A model generated the notes under the pieces. The model was not told the origin of the DNA, made no database searches, and worked only from the letters and a program-made list of their open reading frames with translations. A stretch of DNA of 64,000 nucleotides from Mycoplasmopsis maculosa (GTDB lineage: Bacteria; Bacillota_I; Bacilli_A; Mycoplasmatales; Metamycoplasmataceae): positions 372,001 through 436,000 of the forward strand of contig NZ_LR215037.1 of assembly GCF_900660665.1 (NCBI RefSeq), written 5' to 3'. The first letter of the stretch is position 1. Each line of letters begins with the position of its first letter. The translations under genes and the position numbers were made by a program. Below are positions 47,443 to 58,226 of this stretch, piece by piece.

Positions 47443-48810
47443 ATGGATTTAAATTTACTTATAATAAATTTAATTTTAATAATAATTTTGATAACTTTTT
47501 TAACTATTGTTACAATCTTATTTATTGTCAAAAAACCCTTTAAAAAAGTTGATTTAGAAAAAAATAATGATAATTTTAATGAAGAAATTATAAAAAATAT
47601 TAAATTATTTATAATAGAAGAATTTAATAAAATTGAAAATAGAATATCAAATGAAAAAACAGAATTATTAAAGGAAAATAATAAACAAATTTTAGAAAAC
47701 AATAACTATTATAATGATCTTAAAAGTAAACTTCAATTGCAAATAAATGATTATCAAAAAAACATTGAAATAAAACTTGAAGAAGCAGTAAAAAATTTTA
47801 TCAATTTTCAAAAAAATTTAGAAAAAGATAATAATAATTTATTTGAAAAAATTGTTGAAAACAACAATAAAAAAGTGACTGAAGAATTTATTAAATTAAA
47901 TGAATATATAACTAAAATGGTCAACGAAGGATTAAACAATATTAAATCAGGTGTTGATAGTTACTTTAATGAAAAACTTACAAATCAAATAAATGATAAT
48001 TTTAAAAATGTTGGAGAAAAAATTCAAAAATTAGACTCTGACATTATAAAACTTGAAAAATTACAAGATGACGTTGGTAATTTAAATAAAGTTATGTCTG
48101 GAGTTAAAACAAGAGGAAACTTTGGAGAATTTCATTTAGATCAAATTTTAGAAGATCAATTAAATGGAAATTATGAAAAACAATTTAAATTATCAGGCGA
48201 TGATTCACTTGTAGATTTTGCAATTAGAATTTATGAAAAAGATAAAAGTTTATTTCTTCCTATTGATTCTAAATTTCCGCTTGAAAATTATATTAAATAC
48301 ATAAGTTCTGAAAATAAAGACGAGCAAGAAAATTACTTAAAAGAGTTGTTTAATGATGTTATTTCAATGGCAAAATCTATTTCTAAAAAATATATAATAA
48401 AAGGTGTAACAACCGATAACGCTTTAATGTATATTCCTAGTGAAAGCGTTTATGCATTATTGCTTTCTAATCCAGAAAAAATTTATGAAATAAATAATAA
48501 GTATAATGTTGTAATAGTAGGACCTTCAACAATTTTAACTTTTATAAACTATAGTAAAATTACAGTTGCAAGTGCTCATTTAAAAGATAATATAAAATTA
48601 ATAAAAGAAGCAGTTGATGCAATTGTTAAAAAGCATAGTGAAATAAATTCAAAATTAGATGAAGCTGATAATAGCATAGCTAAATCACAAAAAGCAATTG
48701 AAACTGTTAGAAGACATACTGGTACAATATATAATAAACTTACAGATAGAAAATTTAATAAATCATTAAATGCTTTAGAGCAAGAAAATAATACAATAGA
48801 AGATAATTAA
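47443..48810 (+). CDS. rmuC: DNA recombination protein RmuC homologue
   Basis: This is a 455-residue protein with an N-terminal membrane anchor (residues ~5-28), a coiled coil (~40-210) and the RmuC nuclease-like domain starting at MSGVKTRGNFGEFHLDQIL near 218, with LPIDSKFPLENYIKY near 272 and VVIVGPSTILTFINY near 355. RmuC limits inversions at short repeats in E. coli; its enzymatic role is inferred from the PD-(D/E)xK-like fold. A GGAGGAG site precedes ATG. Divergent from deoD. Confidence 0.9.
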   Translation: MDLNLLIINLILIIILITFLTIVTILFIVKKPFKKVDLEKNNDNFNEEIIKNIKLFIIEEFNKIENRISNEKTELLKENNKQILENNNYYNDLKSKLQLQINDYQKNIEIKLEEAVKNFINFQKNLEKDNNNLFEKIVENNNKKVTEEFIKLNEYITKMVNEGLNNIKSGVDSYFNEKLTNQINDNFKNVGEKIQKLDSDIIKLEKLQDDVGNLNKVMSGVKTRGNFGEFHLDQILEDQLNGNYEKQFKLSGDDSLVDFAIRIYEKDKSLFLPIDSKFPLENYIKYISSENKDEQENYLKELFNDVISMAKSISKKYIIKGVTTDNALMYIPSESVYALLLSNPEKIYEINNKYNVVIVGPSTILTFINYSKITVASAHLKDNIKLIKEAVDAIVKKHSEINSKLDEADNSIAKSQKAIETVRRHTGTIYNKLTDRKFNKSLNALEQENNTIEDN

Positions 48811-48849
48811 AAACATATTTACCTTATTAATAGGTAAATATGTTTTTTT
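48811..48849 (+). terminator. Terminator of rmuC
   Basis: A 14-base stem (AAACATATTTACCT/AGGTAAATATGTTT) around a 7-base loop is followed by a T run right after the rmuC stop. Confidence 0.92.
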
Positions 48850-49038
48850 AAAATAATTTTATAGGTTGTTTTTATAACGAAAATTTAAAGTTTAAGAAAT
48901 TTAATTGTTATATTATTTTATTTTCTATTTTATATTTTAAATCCTGATAATTAATAAAAATAAAAAATAAAATAGCTTCTTGTCACTATTTTATTTCATA
49001 AATTTCAATTTAATAGTTTTAAATTAAAATTTTTAATA

Positions 49039-49389
49039 TTATCTTTTAATTTCTTTAAGACGTGCTGATTTACCTTGACGGTTTTTCATGTAGTATAATT
49101 TTGCTCTTCTAACTTTATTTGATCTAACAACTTCAATGTGTGCAATCATTGGTGAGTTTAATGGGAATGTTCTGTGAACACCTATACCAAATGAAACTTT
49201 TCTAACTGTAAATGTTTCTCTTGTACCTGATTCTTTTTTGCTAATTACTAAACCTTCAAAAATTTGAATACGTTCTTTTTCACCTTCACGAATACGTACG
49301 TGAACTTTAACATTATCGCCAACACGGAATTCTGGGAAATCTGTACGTAATTGACTTGATTCTACTAATTCGATTAATTTATTTCTCAT
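49039..49389 (-). CDS. rplS: 50S ribosomal protein L19
   Basis: This is a 116-residue basic protein: [59 protein letters not shown]. Length is normal for L19. Its ATG lies inside the end of trmD, 11 bases before that gene's stop, so translation is coupled in the rpsP-trmD-rplS operon. Confidence 0.97.
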   Translation of the reverse strand: MRNKLIELVESSQLRTDFPEFRVGDNVKVHVRIREGEKERIQIFEGLVISKKESGTRETFTVRKVSFGIGVHRTFPLNSPMIAHIEVVRSNKVRRAKLYYMKNRQGKSARLKEIKR

Positions 49390-50083
49390 TTTTAGTCCTT
49401 TCTAAATTTTCTTTTATTTTTAAAATAATATCTGGTCTATTTTTTAACGTTTTATTATATTGCGCTTCTTTCTTTCATTTTTCTATTTCAGCATGATTGC
49501 CATTAAGTAAAACTTCAGGCACAAGCATTCCTTTATAATCTCTTGGGCGTGTGTATTGAGGGTGTTCTAAAAGACCTATACCTTGAAATGATTCAAATTC
49601 ATGACTTTCTTCTCTTATTACACCTTTAACTAGTCTAACAATAGAATCAGCCATAACCATAGAAGGTAATTCTCCTCCTGTTAGAACGTAATCACCAATA
49701 GATAATTCTTCGTCCACTAAATCAACTACTCTTTCATCAAATCCTTCATATCTTCCTGAAATAAAGGTTATTTGATCATATTTTGATAATTTATTCGCTA
49801 TTTCTTGAGTAAAGACTTTTCCTTGAGGAGAAACTAAAATTTTATATCCACCTCTATTTTTAAGTGATTCTAGTGCAAGATCTATTGGTTCAATTTGTAA
49901 TAACATACCATGGCCGCCACCAAAGATTTCATCATCAACCTTTTTATGTTTGTCTTTACTAAAATCTCTAAAGTCAATAACATTGATATCAATTATTTCT
50001 TTTTGGATAGCTTTAAAAATAATTGACTCATTTACAAAAGGTTCATAATAATTTGGGAAAAGCGTTAAAAAATTAATTTTCAT
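49379..50083 (-). CDS. trmD: tRNA (guanine-N1)-methyltransferase
   Basis: This is a 234-residue SPOUT enzyme: [48 protein letters not shown] and the knotted AdoMet site [18 protein letters not shown]. It makes m1G37, which prevents frameshifting. One TGA near 49475 is Trp. It lies 3 bases after rpsP and overlaps rplS. Confidence 0.97.
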
Positions 50084-50086
50084 TTA

Positions 50087-50356
50087 TTATTTATTTTCTT
50101 TTGATTTAGCTTCAGCAAATTTTTTATTTAAACCATGTGTTCTAAATAAGTTATATACAGTTTGAGTTACTTGAGCACCATCTTTAATTCATTGTTGTGT
50201 TGCAGCTTCATCTACTCTAAAAGCTTTTGTATGTGGGTTGTATTCACCAATAGCTTCGATGAATCTACCGTCACGAGGTGCACGAGCATCAGCAACTACA
50301 ATTTTGTAGCAAGCATTAAATTTGCTTCCTAAACGTTTTAGTCTAATTTTAACCAT
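50087..50356 (-). CDS. rpsP: 30S ribosomal protein S16
   Basis: This is an 89-residue protein starting [20 protein letters not shown], with [20 protein letters not shown]. It is the first gene of the rpsP-trmD-rplS operon and has a strong AAGGAG site. One TGA codon is Trp ([11 protein letters not shown]). Confidence 0.97.
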
Positions 50357-50393
50357 AATTCTCCTTATTAATTTAAGCGTCTTAATTTTGCAA

Positions 50394-50415
50394 TGTCAAG
50401 TAAAAGTGCTTGACA
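50394..50415. promoter_or_regulatory. Inverted repeat with TTGACA on both strands upstream of rpsP
   Basis: TGTCAAG, 8 bases, CTTGACA. Each arm is a -35 consensus pointing outwards. On the plus strand, TATATT follows TTGACA (50410-50415) after 16 bases; on the minus strand TTAAAT follows after 17 but would start transcription inside the rpsP ribosome site. It could be a divergent promoter or an operator. Confidence 0.4.
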
Positions 50416-50677
50416 GCAATTTAGATACATATATATTTTAATATATAAATATTTTTTTATAACAAAATAATAAATTTATTTTTAAATTAGAAAATACTAA
50501 AATAATTATTATTTAAAAAAATTAAAATTTATTGAAAATATTTTTATGCTTTTTTTACATATAAAAATAAAAAAATACATATATAATAATATTGTTATAT
50601 TTAACAAATTTAAAAAAAATAATTTTTTTATTTGTATTTATCATAAATATAATATAATAAAGTAGCATTTTATAAAT
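50416..50677. other. Intergenic region between rpsP operon and tRNA genes
   Basis: Very AT-rich. A TATAAT at about 50651 is a likely promoter for the tRNA pair. I see no gene. Confidence 0.4.
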
Positions 50678-50764
50678 GCCCAGGTGGCGGAATAGGTAGA
50701 CGCAAGGGACTTAAAATCCCTCGAACGTTAGTTCGTGCTGGTTCAAGTCCAGTTCTGGGTACCA
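50678..50764 (+). tRNA. tRNA-Leu, anticodon TAA
   Basis: Class II tRNA of 87 nt with a variable arm: acceptor GCCCAGG, anticodon arm GGGACTTAAAATCCC, variable stem CGAACGTTAGTTCG, T loop TTCAAGT, encoded CCA. Confidence 0.93.
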
Positions 50765-50790
50765 TATGTTCTTTATAAGAACATAAATAT

Positions 50791-50866
50791 GCGCCCGTAG
50801 CTCAGCAGGTAGAGCAAATGGCTTTTAACCATTGGGTCAGAGGTTCGAATCCTCCCGGGCGTACCA
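50791..50866 (+). tRNA. tRNA-Lys, anticodon TTT
   Basis: 76 nt: acceptor GCGCCCG, D arm GCTCAGCAGGTAGAGC, anticodon arm ATGGCTTTTAACCAT, T loop TTCGAAT, encoded CCA. It is in tandem with tRNA-Leu. Confidence 0.95.
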
Positions 50867-50881
50867 TTTCATGGAAATGAC

Positions 50882-50910
50882 CAACAGGCTTAGGCCTGTT
50901 TTTTATTTTT
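50882..50910 (+). terminator. Terminator of the tRNA pair
   Basis: The stem AACAGGC/GCCTGTT with a 4-base loop is followed by a T-rich run. Confidence 0.88.
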
Positions 50911-50984
50911 TTTACTTTTTATATTTTTAAAAATATACTAATGATTTTAGTAAAATAAATATTGTAAAGTTATAAGGAGAAAAA

Positions 50985-52705
50985 ATGAAATTATTTGAAA
51001 ATTTTAAAGAAAGAATAGAAGAAATTTCTTCTAAAGAGTTAAATCAAGATCAAAAAGATTTAGCTATAAAAATTTTAGAAAAATTTAAAGATGAAGAAAA
51101 ACAATTAGAATATGTTTTTCAATTTATAGCACAAAGAATTAAAACAGGTTTTAGATTTGATGCAGCTCCAGAAGCTAATTCTAGAACAATTGCAATTCTT
51201 AAAAAAGATGAAGAGCTTAGCTTTGTTTTAGACGAAAACAAAGCTAAGGAAAATACTTTAATTATCGGAGAAAACTACGACGCTTTAAAGAATTTAATAA
51301 TAGTCGAGAGAGAGAGAGAGAGAGAGGGAGAGAGGGAGAGAGAGCAGGGCTCTCATATAAATATGATTTAATTTATATTGACCCTCCTTATAACACTGAA
51401 GCTACTAAAAATGATGGAAATGCAGTTTCAGATAACAATGAAGAAATAAAAGCGAATAAATTTGTATATCGTGATAAATATTCACGTAATGGTTGATTAA
51501 ATTTAATGAATGAAAGATTGAAATTAGCTAAAGAACTTCTCAAAGATGATGGAGTTATTTTTGTTTCAATCGATGATACCGAACAAGCCTATTTAAAAGT
51601 GTTAATGGACGAAATTTTTGGTGAGGAGAATTTTGTTTGTAATTTTATATGAAGAAATAAAAATACTGGAGGTGGCTCAGATAAAAATGGAATTGATATT
51701 GAAACTGAATTTATTCTTTGCTATTCAAAAAATAAAGAAAAAGTTATATTTTCTAGACAAGAAATAATTTCAGAAAATTATAAATATATAGATGAATATT
51801 TTAAAGAAAGAGGTAAATACAATTTAATAGATTTAGATCATGTGTCTTCAAAAAGTTCTTTTAAATATAGCGAGTCATTAGATTATGAAATAGAAGCACC
51901 TGATGGGACATTTTTTAAAAATTATAGAAATATAATTAAACCTCGATCTTATTCATATACATTAGGAAAAAATACTTTTGATTTTGCTAATAAAAATGGG
52001 TTTATAGAAATAATTAAGAAAAAAGATAAAGATGGCAATGAATATTGAAAAGCATATAGAAAATCATATGAAAAAGTAAAGATTGATAATAAAAAATTAG
52101 AAATAATACCAAGAGAAGAAGGCAATAATTTTAATAATTTAATTAATGAAGGAAATATAACAACTAGTTCCGGAAAAAGAATGCTAATCAATGTTTTAGA
52201 AAATAAAGATTTTGCCTTTCCAAAACCTATTGAATTGTTAAAAATAATTATTAATTTTAAAAATAACAAAAACGCTAGAGTGCTTGACTTCTTTGCAGGT
52301 TCCGGAACAACAGCTCATGCTGTTCTAGAATTAAACCGTGAAGATGGCGGAAATAGAACATTTACATTAGTAACAAATAATGAAAACAACATAGGTATAG
52401 ATGTAAATTATGAAAGATTATATAGAATAAATCATGGAATCGGAACAAAAGGTGAAGCTTTTGAATGAACTAACAAAAACGAACCATATAAATCTAATTT
52501 AAATGTTTTTAAATTAGAATATTTTGACGTAAGTCCTAATAATTTAGACATAAATGTAAAAGAATTAACAAATAAATTAATAAATGTATTAAAAGAATTT
52601 GGAATAACTTCAATAGATCAAAATAATGAACAAGAATATATTAATTTGCTAAATGACTTATCATCATTAAAACCTTTAGAAAAGGAAAATAATGAATCTA
52701 ACTAA
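50985..52705 (+). pseudogene. mod: Type III modification methyltransferase Mod, out of frame at an AG tract (phase OFF)
   Basis: ATG 50985 follows AAGGAG. The first frame runs 128 codons, crosses an AG tract (51306-51344, coding Glu-Arg repeats) and stops at 51369-51371. The continuing frame, which starts GLSYKYDLIYIDPPYNTEAT, runs to TAA 52705. Loss of one AG (or gain of two) joins them into about 572 residues. Catalytic DPPY comes first and the AdoMet motif VLDFFAGSGTTAHAVLELN is near the C-terminus, the order of beta-class type III Mod proteins. The middle section holds the target-recognition domain. Mod methylates adenine and gives specificity to Res. It overlaps res by 14 bases. Functionally a contingency locus, not ordinary decay: the rest of the sequence is well preserved. 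Confidence 0.92.
51306..51344. repeat. AG dinucleotide tract inside mod
   Basis: 39 bases: (GA)10 uninterrupted (51306-51325), then AG units interrupted by two GGG triplets. In any phase lacking stops it codes for alternating Glu and Arg. Slipped-strand mispairing in it would change the mod frame. Confidence 0.95.
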
Positions 52706-55031
52706 TTCACAAGAAAGAGTTGTAAATAGTTTATTAAATAAAACTATTGAAAGTATAGAAACTAATAAAATTAGTTCAGTTTATTTTAAAGCCCCAACTG
52801 GCTCTGGCAAAACATTTATGATGATTAACTATATTGATAAATTAATCGAATGAAACAAACTAAACTTTAACGATAATTTAGTTTTTGTAATTGTTACATT
52901 ATCAAGCGCGGAATTGCCAAAACAAATGGAAGAAAACTTTAATGAATACAAACAATATCTATCAAATAATGATTTAAAAATAACAAGAATTGAAAGTCCT
53001 TCAAATATTAATAAAAATTCTAAAGTTGAAAAAAATTATCAATTTTTTGCTAAACCAAATAATGTGTATATAATGGGTGGAGCTTCATTTAGAAACAATT
53101 CAATTTTAAGAGAACAAGGTACAATTGAAGCTTTTTTAGGTGAAATTAGATTAAATGATTATAAGTTAATTTATATAAGAGATGAAGCGCATATAGGCGC
53201 TGATACTAATAAGAAAACTTATAAAGAAGAAATTAGTTTTGAAGAAAATATGCAAAAAAATGCTCACTTTATTGTAAAAATGACAGCCACACCTAACGAT
53301 AACAGTATTGATCTTATAGAACTTAGTGAAAAAGAATTGGCTAATGATAATATAAAACTTTTAAAAAGCGAAAAAGTCTTTAATGAAGGCATAAACGATA
53401 ACAATGAAATTGATAATATTGATAATGAAGCCATTTTAGAACAAGCTTGTTTAAAATTCAAGAAAATAAAAGAAGAATATAACAATAGTGAAAAAGAACC
53501 TGGTTTAGTTGGTATAGATGTCGCTATGTTGATTCAAATTGATAATACTAGCAAAGATATTGAAAAAGAAGCTAAGTTTAAAGAAACATTAGAATTAATA
53601 ATTAAAAAGTTGAACGAACATAATTTATCCTGAGTTAAATATTTTGATCAAAATGATAAAGAATCAAATTTAAGAATGAAAGAAAATTATTCTCTTAGAG
53701 ATATATCAAAAAATAATTCAGCTATAGATGTAATTATTTTTAAAGTAGGTCCAGCTACTGGATGAAATATACCTAGAGCTTGTATGCTTGTTAAATTAAG
53801 AAATGTTTCTTCAAAAAACTTAAGCATACAGACTATAGGTAGAATAAAAAGAAACCCTAATCCAAGCTTTAATTTCATGCACAATTCAATTGCAAATAAA
53901 TATTTTATTTACAGTAATGTAGATAGGGAAATAAACGATCAAAAAACATTGTTTTTAAAAGATGATTTTAAAAATGAAAAGTTTGTTTATGGTTCATTAA
54001 AAAACGTAAAATCTAACTCTGTTTTCAACATTGAAACCTATGAAAAAGATATTTTAGACGAAATTGATAACTATAATCTAAATTATTTTGAAATGAAAAT
54101 GGATGAAATAAATTATGAATTTAGCAAAAATAATTTTATAGTAGCTGATAAAAAATATTATGGTAATAAAGAATTCATAGATATTAAATTGTTAAATAAA
54201 ATTCAAATTGAGCTTTATAACATTAAACAATTAAAATTAAATGAGAAATTTTTAACAAAAAATATTAAAAATAAATTAAATGACTTTTATAATTTGAATC
54301 TAAAAAATAAAATAGATAATACTTTATTTTGATTCATCATTATAAAGAATAAATTTAATTATTTTAAAGAAAAATATAATAAAAATATACAAAATCAATT
54401 AGATCAAAACGAAATTGAATATAGATTAGAATTTGAAAAACATTTGCCAGAATATTTAATTGAAAAAATAACTGAAAATCTAACTACTAATACAAATCAA
54501 AAATTTGCATATAGAGAATTTAATAATGAAATGCCTATTTTAAACACAGATTCTGAAGCTGAAAAAGAATTTGTTAAAAACTTGAATTATTTAATTAGAA
54601 AAATGGATAAAGAGAAAAATAATATAAAAATATGAACTAAAAATCCTACTTATAATGGTGTTAATTTTGAATACTTTTTTAAATCTATAAACGGTTATGA
54701 AATAGCAAATAGTTATCCAGATTTTTTAATAAAACATAATAATCATTTTATTTATTTAGAAATTAAAACTTACAATAATGATATAGATGAAAATAAAACA
54801 TTATTGCTTTGAAAAGAATATAAAAAGTACATTCAACAAAATAAAAATTCTAAAATAAATTTAACTCTTGCTATTGCTTTAGTCGATGTTAAAAATGAAT
54901 TAATTCATATAGCTGGTTCAAGCACAATAAAAGAATTAGATAACAAACTTTCTAACACTGATCCTAATGAACTTTCAATACATGATAAAATAAAAAGCAA
55001 GTCAATTAATGATCTTTATGATTTATTATAA
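52692..55031 (+). CDS. res: Type III restriction endonuclease Res subunit
   Basis: This is a 779-residue SF2 helicase-nuclease. Motif I YFKAPTGSGKTFMMINYI near residue 40, motif II IRDEAHIGADT near 165, motif III MTATPNDNS near 200, motif VI QTIGRIKRNPNP near 385. The nuclease is at the end: SYPDFLI...FIYLEIKTYN (PD...ExK) near 680. It is somewhat shorter than typical Res proteins (~900-1000). Its ATG lies inside the last codons of mod, so its translation is probably coupled to Mod. With mod out of frame, ribosomes leave mod early and Res output may fall as well. Confidence 0.9.
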
Positions 55032-55093
55032 TTTTTTACAATGGTAAAATAGCAAATTTTTAGTAAATTTAATTACATTGAGAAATTTAAATA

Positions 55094-55158
55094 AAAATAA
55101 CCAAAACAGCTTAGTGAAAATCCAAAAGTTTTCCTATAATTGGCATTTGGTTATTTTT
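55094..55158 (+). terminator. Terminator after res
   Basis: AAAATAACCAAA and TTTGGTTATTTT arms flank a ~40-base loop and a T run follows. The arms are long, but the large loop makes it unusual. Confidence 0.5.
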
Positions 55159-55178
55159 TATTCTCAATTTATATAAAG

Positions 55179-55889
55179 TTATATTATTTTATATTTTAAA
55201 CAAACATTTTTAAACATATTTATATTTAATTTACTTCTATCTTCTAATAATAAAGTATTTTCACAGTTTATTGCTAAAATCATATAAACTATTATTTTTT
55301 GTTTTTCCAAAGGTTGTTTTGCAAATTTTTTATTGTAAATATTACTAAAATAAAGCATATCCGAATTAATAAATTTATTTTGACTTTTAGATAAAACAAA
55401 GTTGTATTTATTAATGGAAACATCTAATTGTTTTTCAGTTGAATTTATGTCAATAGTTTTTTCTATTAAACTATTATCATTTAAATTTTTATTTCATTTA
55501 TATCATTTTTTAATACCAACAAATCATTTAATATTAAATATAAATATTATAAAAATTGCTACTAAAATATACAAAAAAATTGGAAGAGATATAAATATAA
55601 TTCAGTCCTCTTTATTTAAAAGTAATAGGGTAAATAAAAAAATTGATGCAAATATATTAAAAATTAAAATTGAAAATGAAAAAATAATAAAATTTAAAGA
55701 TGCTTTTTTATAATGTAAAATTAATTCTTCTTTAACTTTAAACTTGTGCTTTATGACGTATTTTTTAGAATTCGTAAAAGCATAAATATATCATCTATTT
55801 TTTGGTAATAATAAATATATAGTATTGGAAATTACTAAAAACAACAAAATTGAAATTAATATTATTTGTAAAATTTGTAATGTATTCAT
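55179..55889 (-). CDS. Hypothetical membrane protein
   Basis: This is a 236-residue protein in code 4 (five TGA Trp codons). Three hydrophobic segments: residues ~4-28, ~70-92 and ~100-122. The C-terminal ~110 residues are polar and probably cytoplasmic. No signal-peptidase site or catalytic motif seen. It is oriented against res. Family not recognised. The gene was found only by treating TGA as Trp. Confidence 0.65.
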
Positions 55890-56368
55890 GTTATCCTAAA
55901 TTGTTTTCTAAAATAGAAAATCTTGCATTTCTTATATATTGTGTCTTTTATTGAGTCATTAACTCTTTTTAAATTTCATAAATTTAATTAAAAATAGAAT
56001 ATTCAAACATTTCATAAATATTTTTTTATTTATAATGATTCTTAAATAAATTAATAATATCTTGCTGTTTAAAATTATTCCCTGTAGAAATAGAAGCTGT
56101 TAAAGAGCTAGAAATATTTACAGTTGTTAATCTAAAAAAATAATTAAATTTGTATAAAATAATAATAAACTATTTTTTTATAAGTAAACTTTTTTAAACA
56201 AAAAACACTAATATTAATTTAGTATAAAACTTTAATTAAATAAGATTTTCGTTTATTGCATTAGTGTTTTTAATGATATTTTTTTAAAATAAGTAACCAA
56301 AATATATTTGGTCACTTATTAATATATTAATTGAAATTTAGATACTTATTTATAAGAGTATTAAATAA
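55890..56368. other. Intergenic region with a possible gene remnant
   Basis: On the minus strand, around 56033-56145, a short frame reads FRLTTVNISSSLTASISTG and ends HYK-stop; it has no start and looks like the tail of a lost gene. A hairpin at 56288-56320 (AATAAGT.ACCAAA/TTTGGT.ACTTATT) likely terminates the ABC exporter operon. Nothing else is recognisable. Confidence 0.4.
56288..56320 (-). terminator. Terminator of the ABC exporter operon
   Basis: A 13-pair stem with one mismatch around a 5-7 base loop, followed by T-rich sequence on the minus strand, 49 bases after the exporter stop. Confidence 0.65.
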
Positions 56369-58213
56369 TTATTGTTCTAATGAATCAAATTGTGATTGAT
56401 GTAGATTTCAGTAATATCCTTTTCTTTCCATTAACTCATCGTGGCTACCTTTTTCTATAATTTCACCATCATTTACTACTAAAATTAAATCAGCGTTTCT
56501 TATAGTACTTAATCTATGTGCTATAACAAAGCTTGTTTTGCCTTTTAAAATATGTTTATTTAAAGCAGTTTGAATAATTTTTTCAGTATTTGAGTCAACA
56601 TTACTTGTGGCTTCATCAAGAATCAACATTTTCTTTTCGCCTAATATAGCTCTAGTAATTGAAAGAAGTTGTTTTTCACCTTGTGAAAGATTTGAGCCAT
56701 TGTTTTCTATCATTGTTTCATAACCATTTTCGTTCTTTAAAATAAAACTATGAGCATTAGTTATATTAGCAGCTTCTATTATGTCTGATTTATTAGCATA
56801 TGGGTTTGAAACTTTTAAATTGTCTATAATTGTATCGTTAAATAAGAATGAATCCTGTAAAACAACAGCCATATAATCACGTAAATTTTCCTTAGGAATA
56901 CTTCTTAATTCTATTCCGTCTATTTTTATAGAGCCTTCATCGTAATCATAAAACTTACTTAATAAGTTTATTATTGTAGTTTTGCCTGCTCCAGTAGGAC
57001 CTACAATAGCAATTGTTTGTCCGGGTTTAGCATAAAAACTAGCGTTTTTTAATTGATATTTTTCAGAATTTTTATCATATTTAAAATAAACATTTTCAAA
57101 TTGAATATATCCACGCATATTAGGTTGTAAATATATTGGATTTTTGATTGGTGAAGGAACTTCTAAGTCTAAAAGTTTAAATATTCTTTGAGTTGAAGCA
57201 ACACCAACTTGAATTGAGAATATAACATTGAAGAAAACTTGAACTGTAGTTGTGTAATTAAACAATAAATTAATATATCCAACAATAAAACCAGCTCCAG
57301 GTCTTAAACCTATTGTATCTCCTGTATTTTCTATTTTAAAAATACCTATTAAGTTTATTTCATTATCTAAGAAATATAATGTTAAAGATAAAATAATTAA
57401 AACTAGAAAATTACCAAATACAGCAAATCAAGGGTCAAAAAATTTAACATATAAATCACCAAAGAAAGAATGTTTTTTAATTTTTCTTGCAATTGTTTCT
57501 AAATCTTTATCAGCTTTTTCTTGTTGATCAAAAGTTTGAGTTATTTTTGTATTTTTTAACATCTCTTCAACAAAAGCATTTAGTTCACCAAATGTATTTG
57601 TAACCTTTATATAAGGTTTTTTAGCATTAGCTATTAAAATTCAACTTATTCCAATAAAAATAAAACTAATTGGAACAACAATAGAGCTTAATGTAACACT
57701 ATAAAAGAACATATAAGCTATTGCTATAAAAACATTGAAAAAGTTACCAAAAGACTCATTAAGTAGTTGAACTAATGACATACTTGAACTATTTATATCA
57801 TTAGTTAAAGTTGATATATGATCACCAGCTTTTTGCTTATCATGATATGAAATAGGCATTAATAGTAATTTTTGTGAAGCGATTTCGCGCATTCTTGAAG
57901 CTACATTATATGCACTTGTTATAAATAATTTACCTTGTACTATTCTTAAAACTCCGTAAATCAAAAATGCAGCGCCCATTAAAGAACATAATAAAACAAA
58001 ATAAAATAAATCAAATTTATTAGGATCTGAAAGATATTTTTCGACTATTATACCAGTCATAGCTGTACCTGTTGTGTAAAATAATGACTGTAGAAATGAA
58101 ATAAAAATACCTCATTTTAATATTCCTGACTTTGAACCCATTAATCTAAATGTTTCTCTTATCAATCCAAAGGTTGATGCTTTACGTTCTACTTTTTTGT
58201 TTTCTTTTTTCAT
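56369..58213 (-). CDS. ABC exporter half-transporter, catalytically complete subunit
   Basis: This is a 614-residue protein with an N-terminal membrane domain (~1-340) and C-terminal ATPase: Walker A GPTGAGKTT near 407, signature LSQGEKQ near 512, Walker B with catalytic Glu LILDEATSNVD near 531, and H-loop His in VIAHRLSTI near 562. It pairs with the subunit upstream (gap 13 bases). Heterodimeric exporters of the BmrCD/LmrCD type move drugs, lipids or peptides out. Substrate unknown. Apparent gaps at 57266-57640 are TGA codons. Confidence 0.92.
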
Positions 58214-58226
58214 GCATCCTCCTTTA

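Noticed and set aside
50361-50400. Minus-strand TTGACA/TTAAAT as the rpsP promoter.
   Set aside because: It would start transcription within the ribosome-binding site of rpsP.
51306-51344. AG tract in mod as a plain sequencing error.
   Set aside because: It is long, interrupted in a specific pattern, codes a tolerated linker, and occurs in a gene family known for such switches; an error in unit count is still possible but not the simplest reading.
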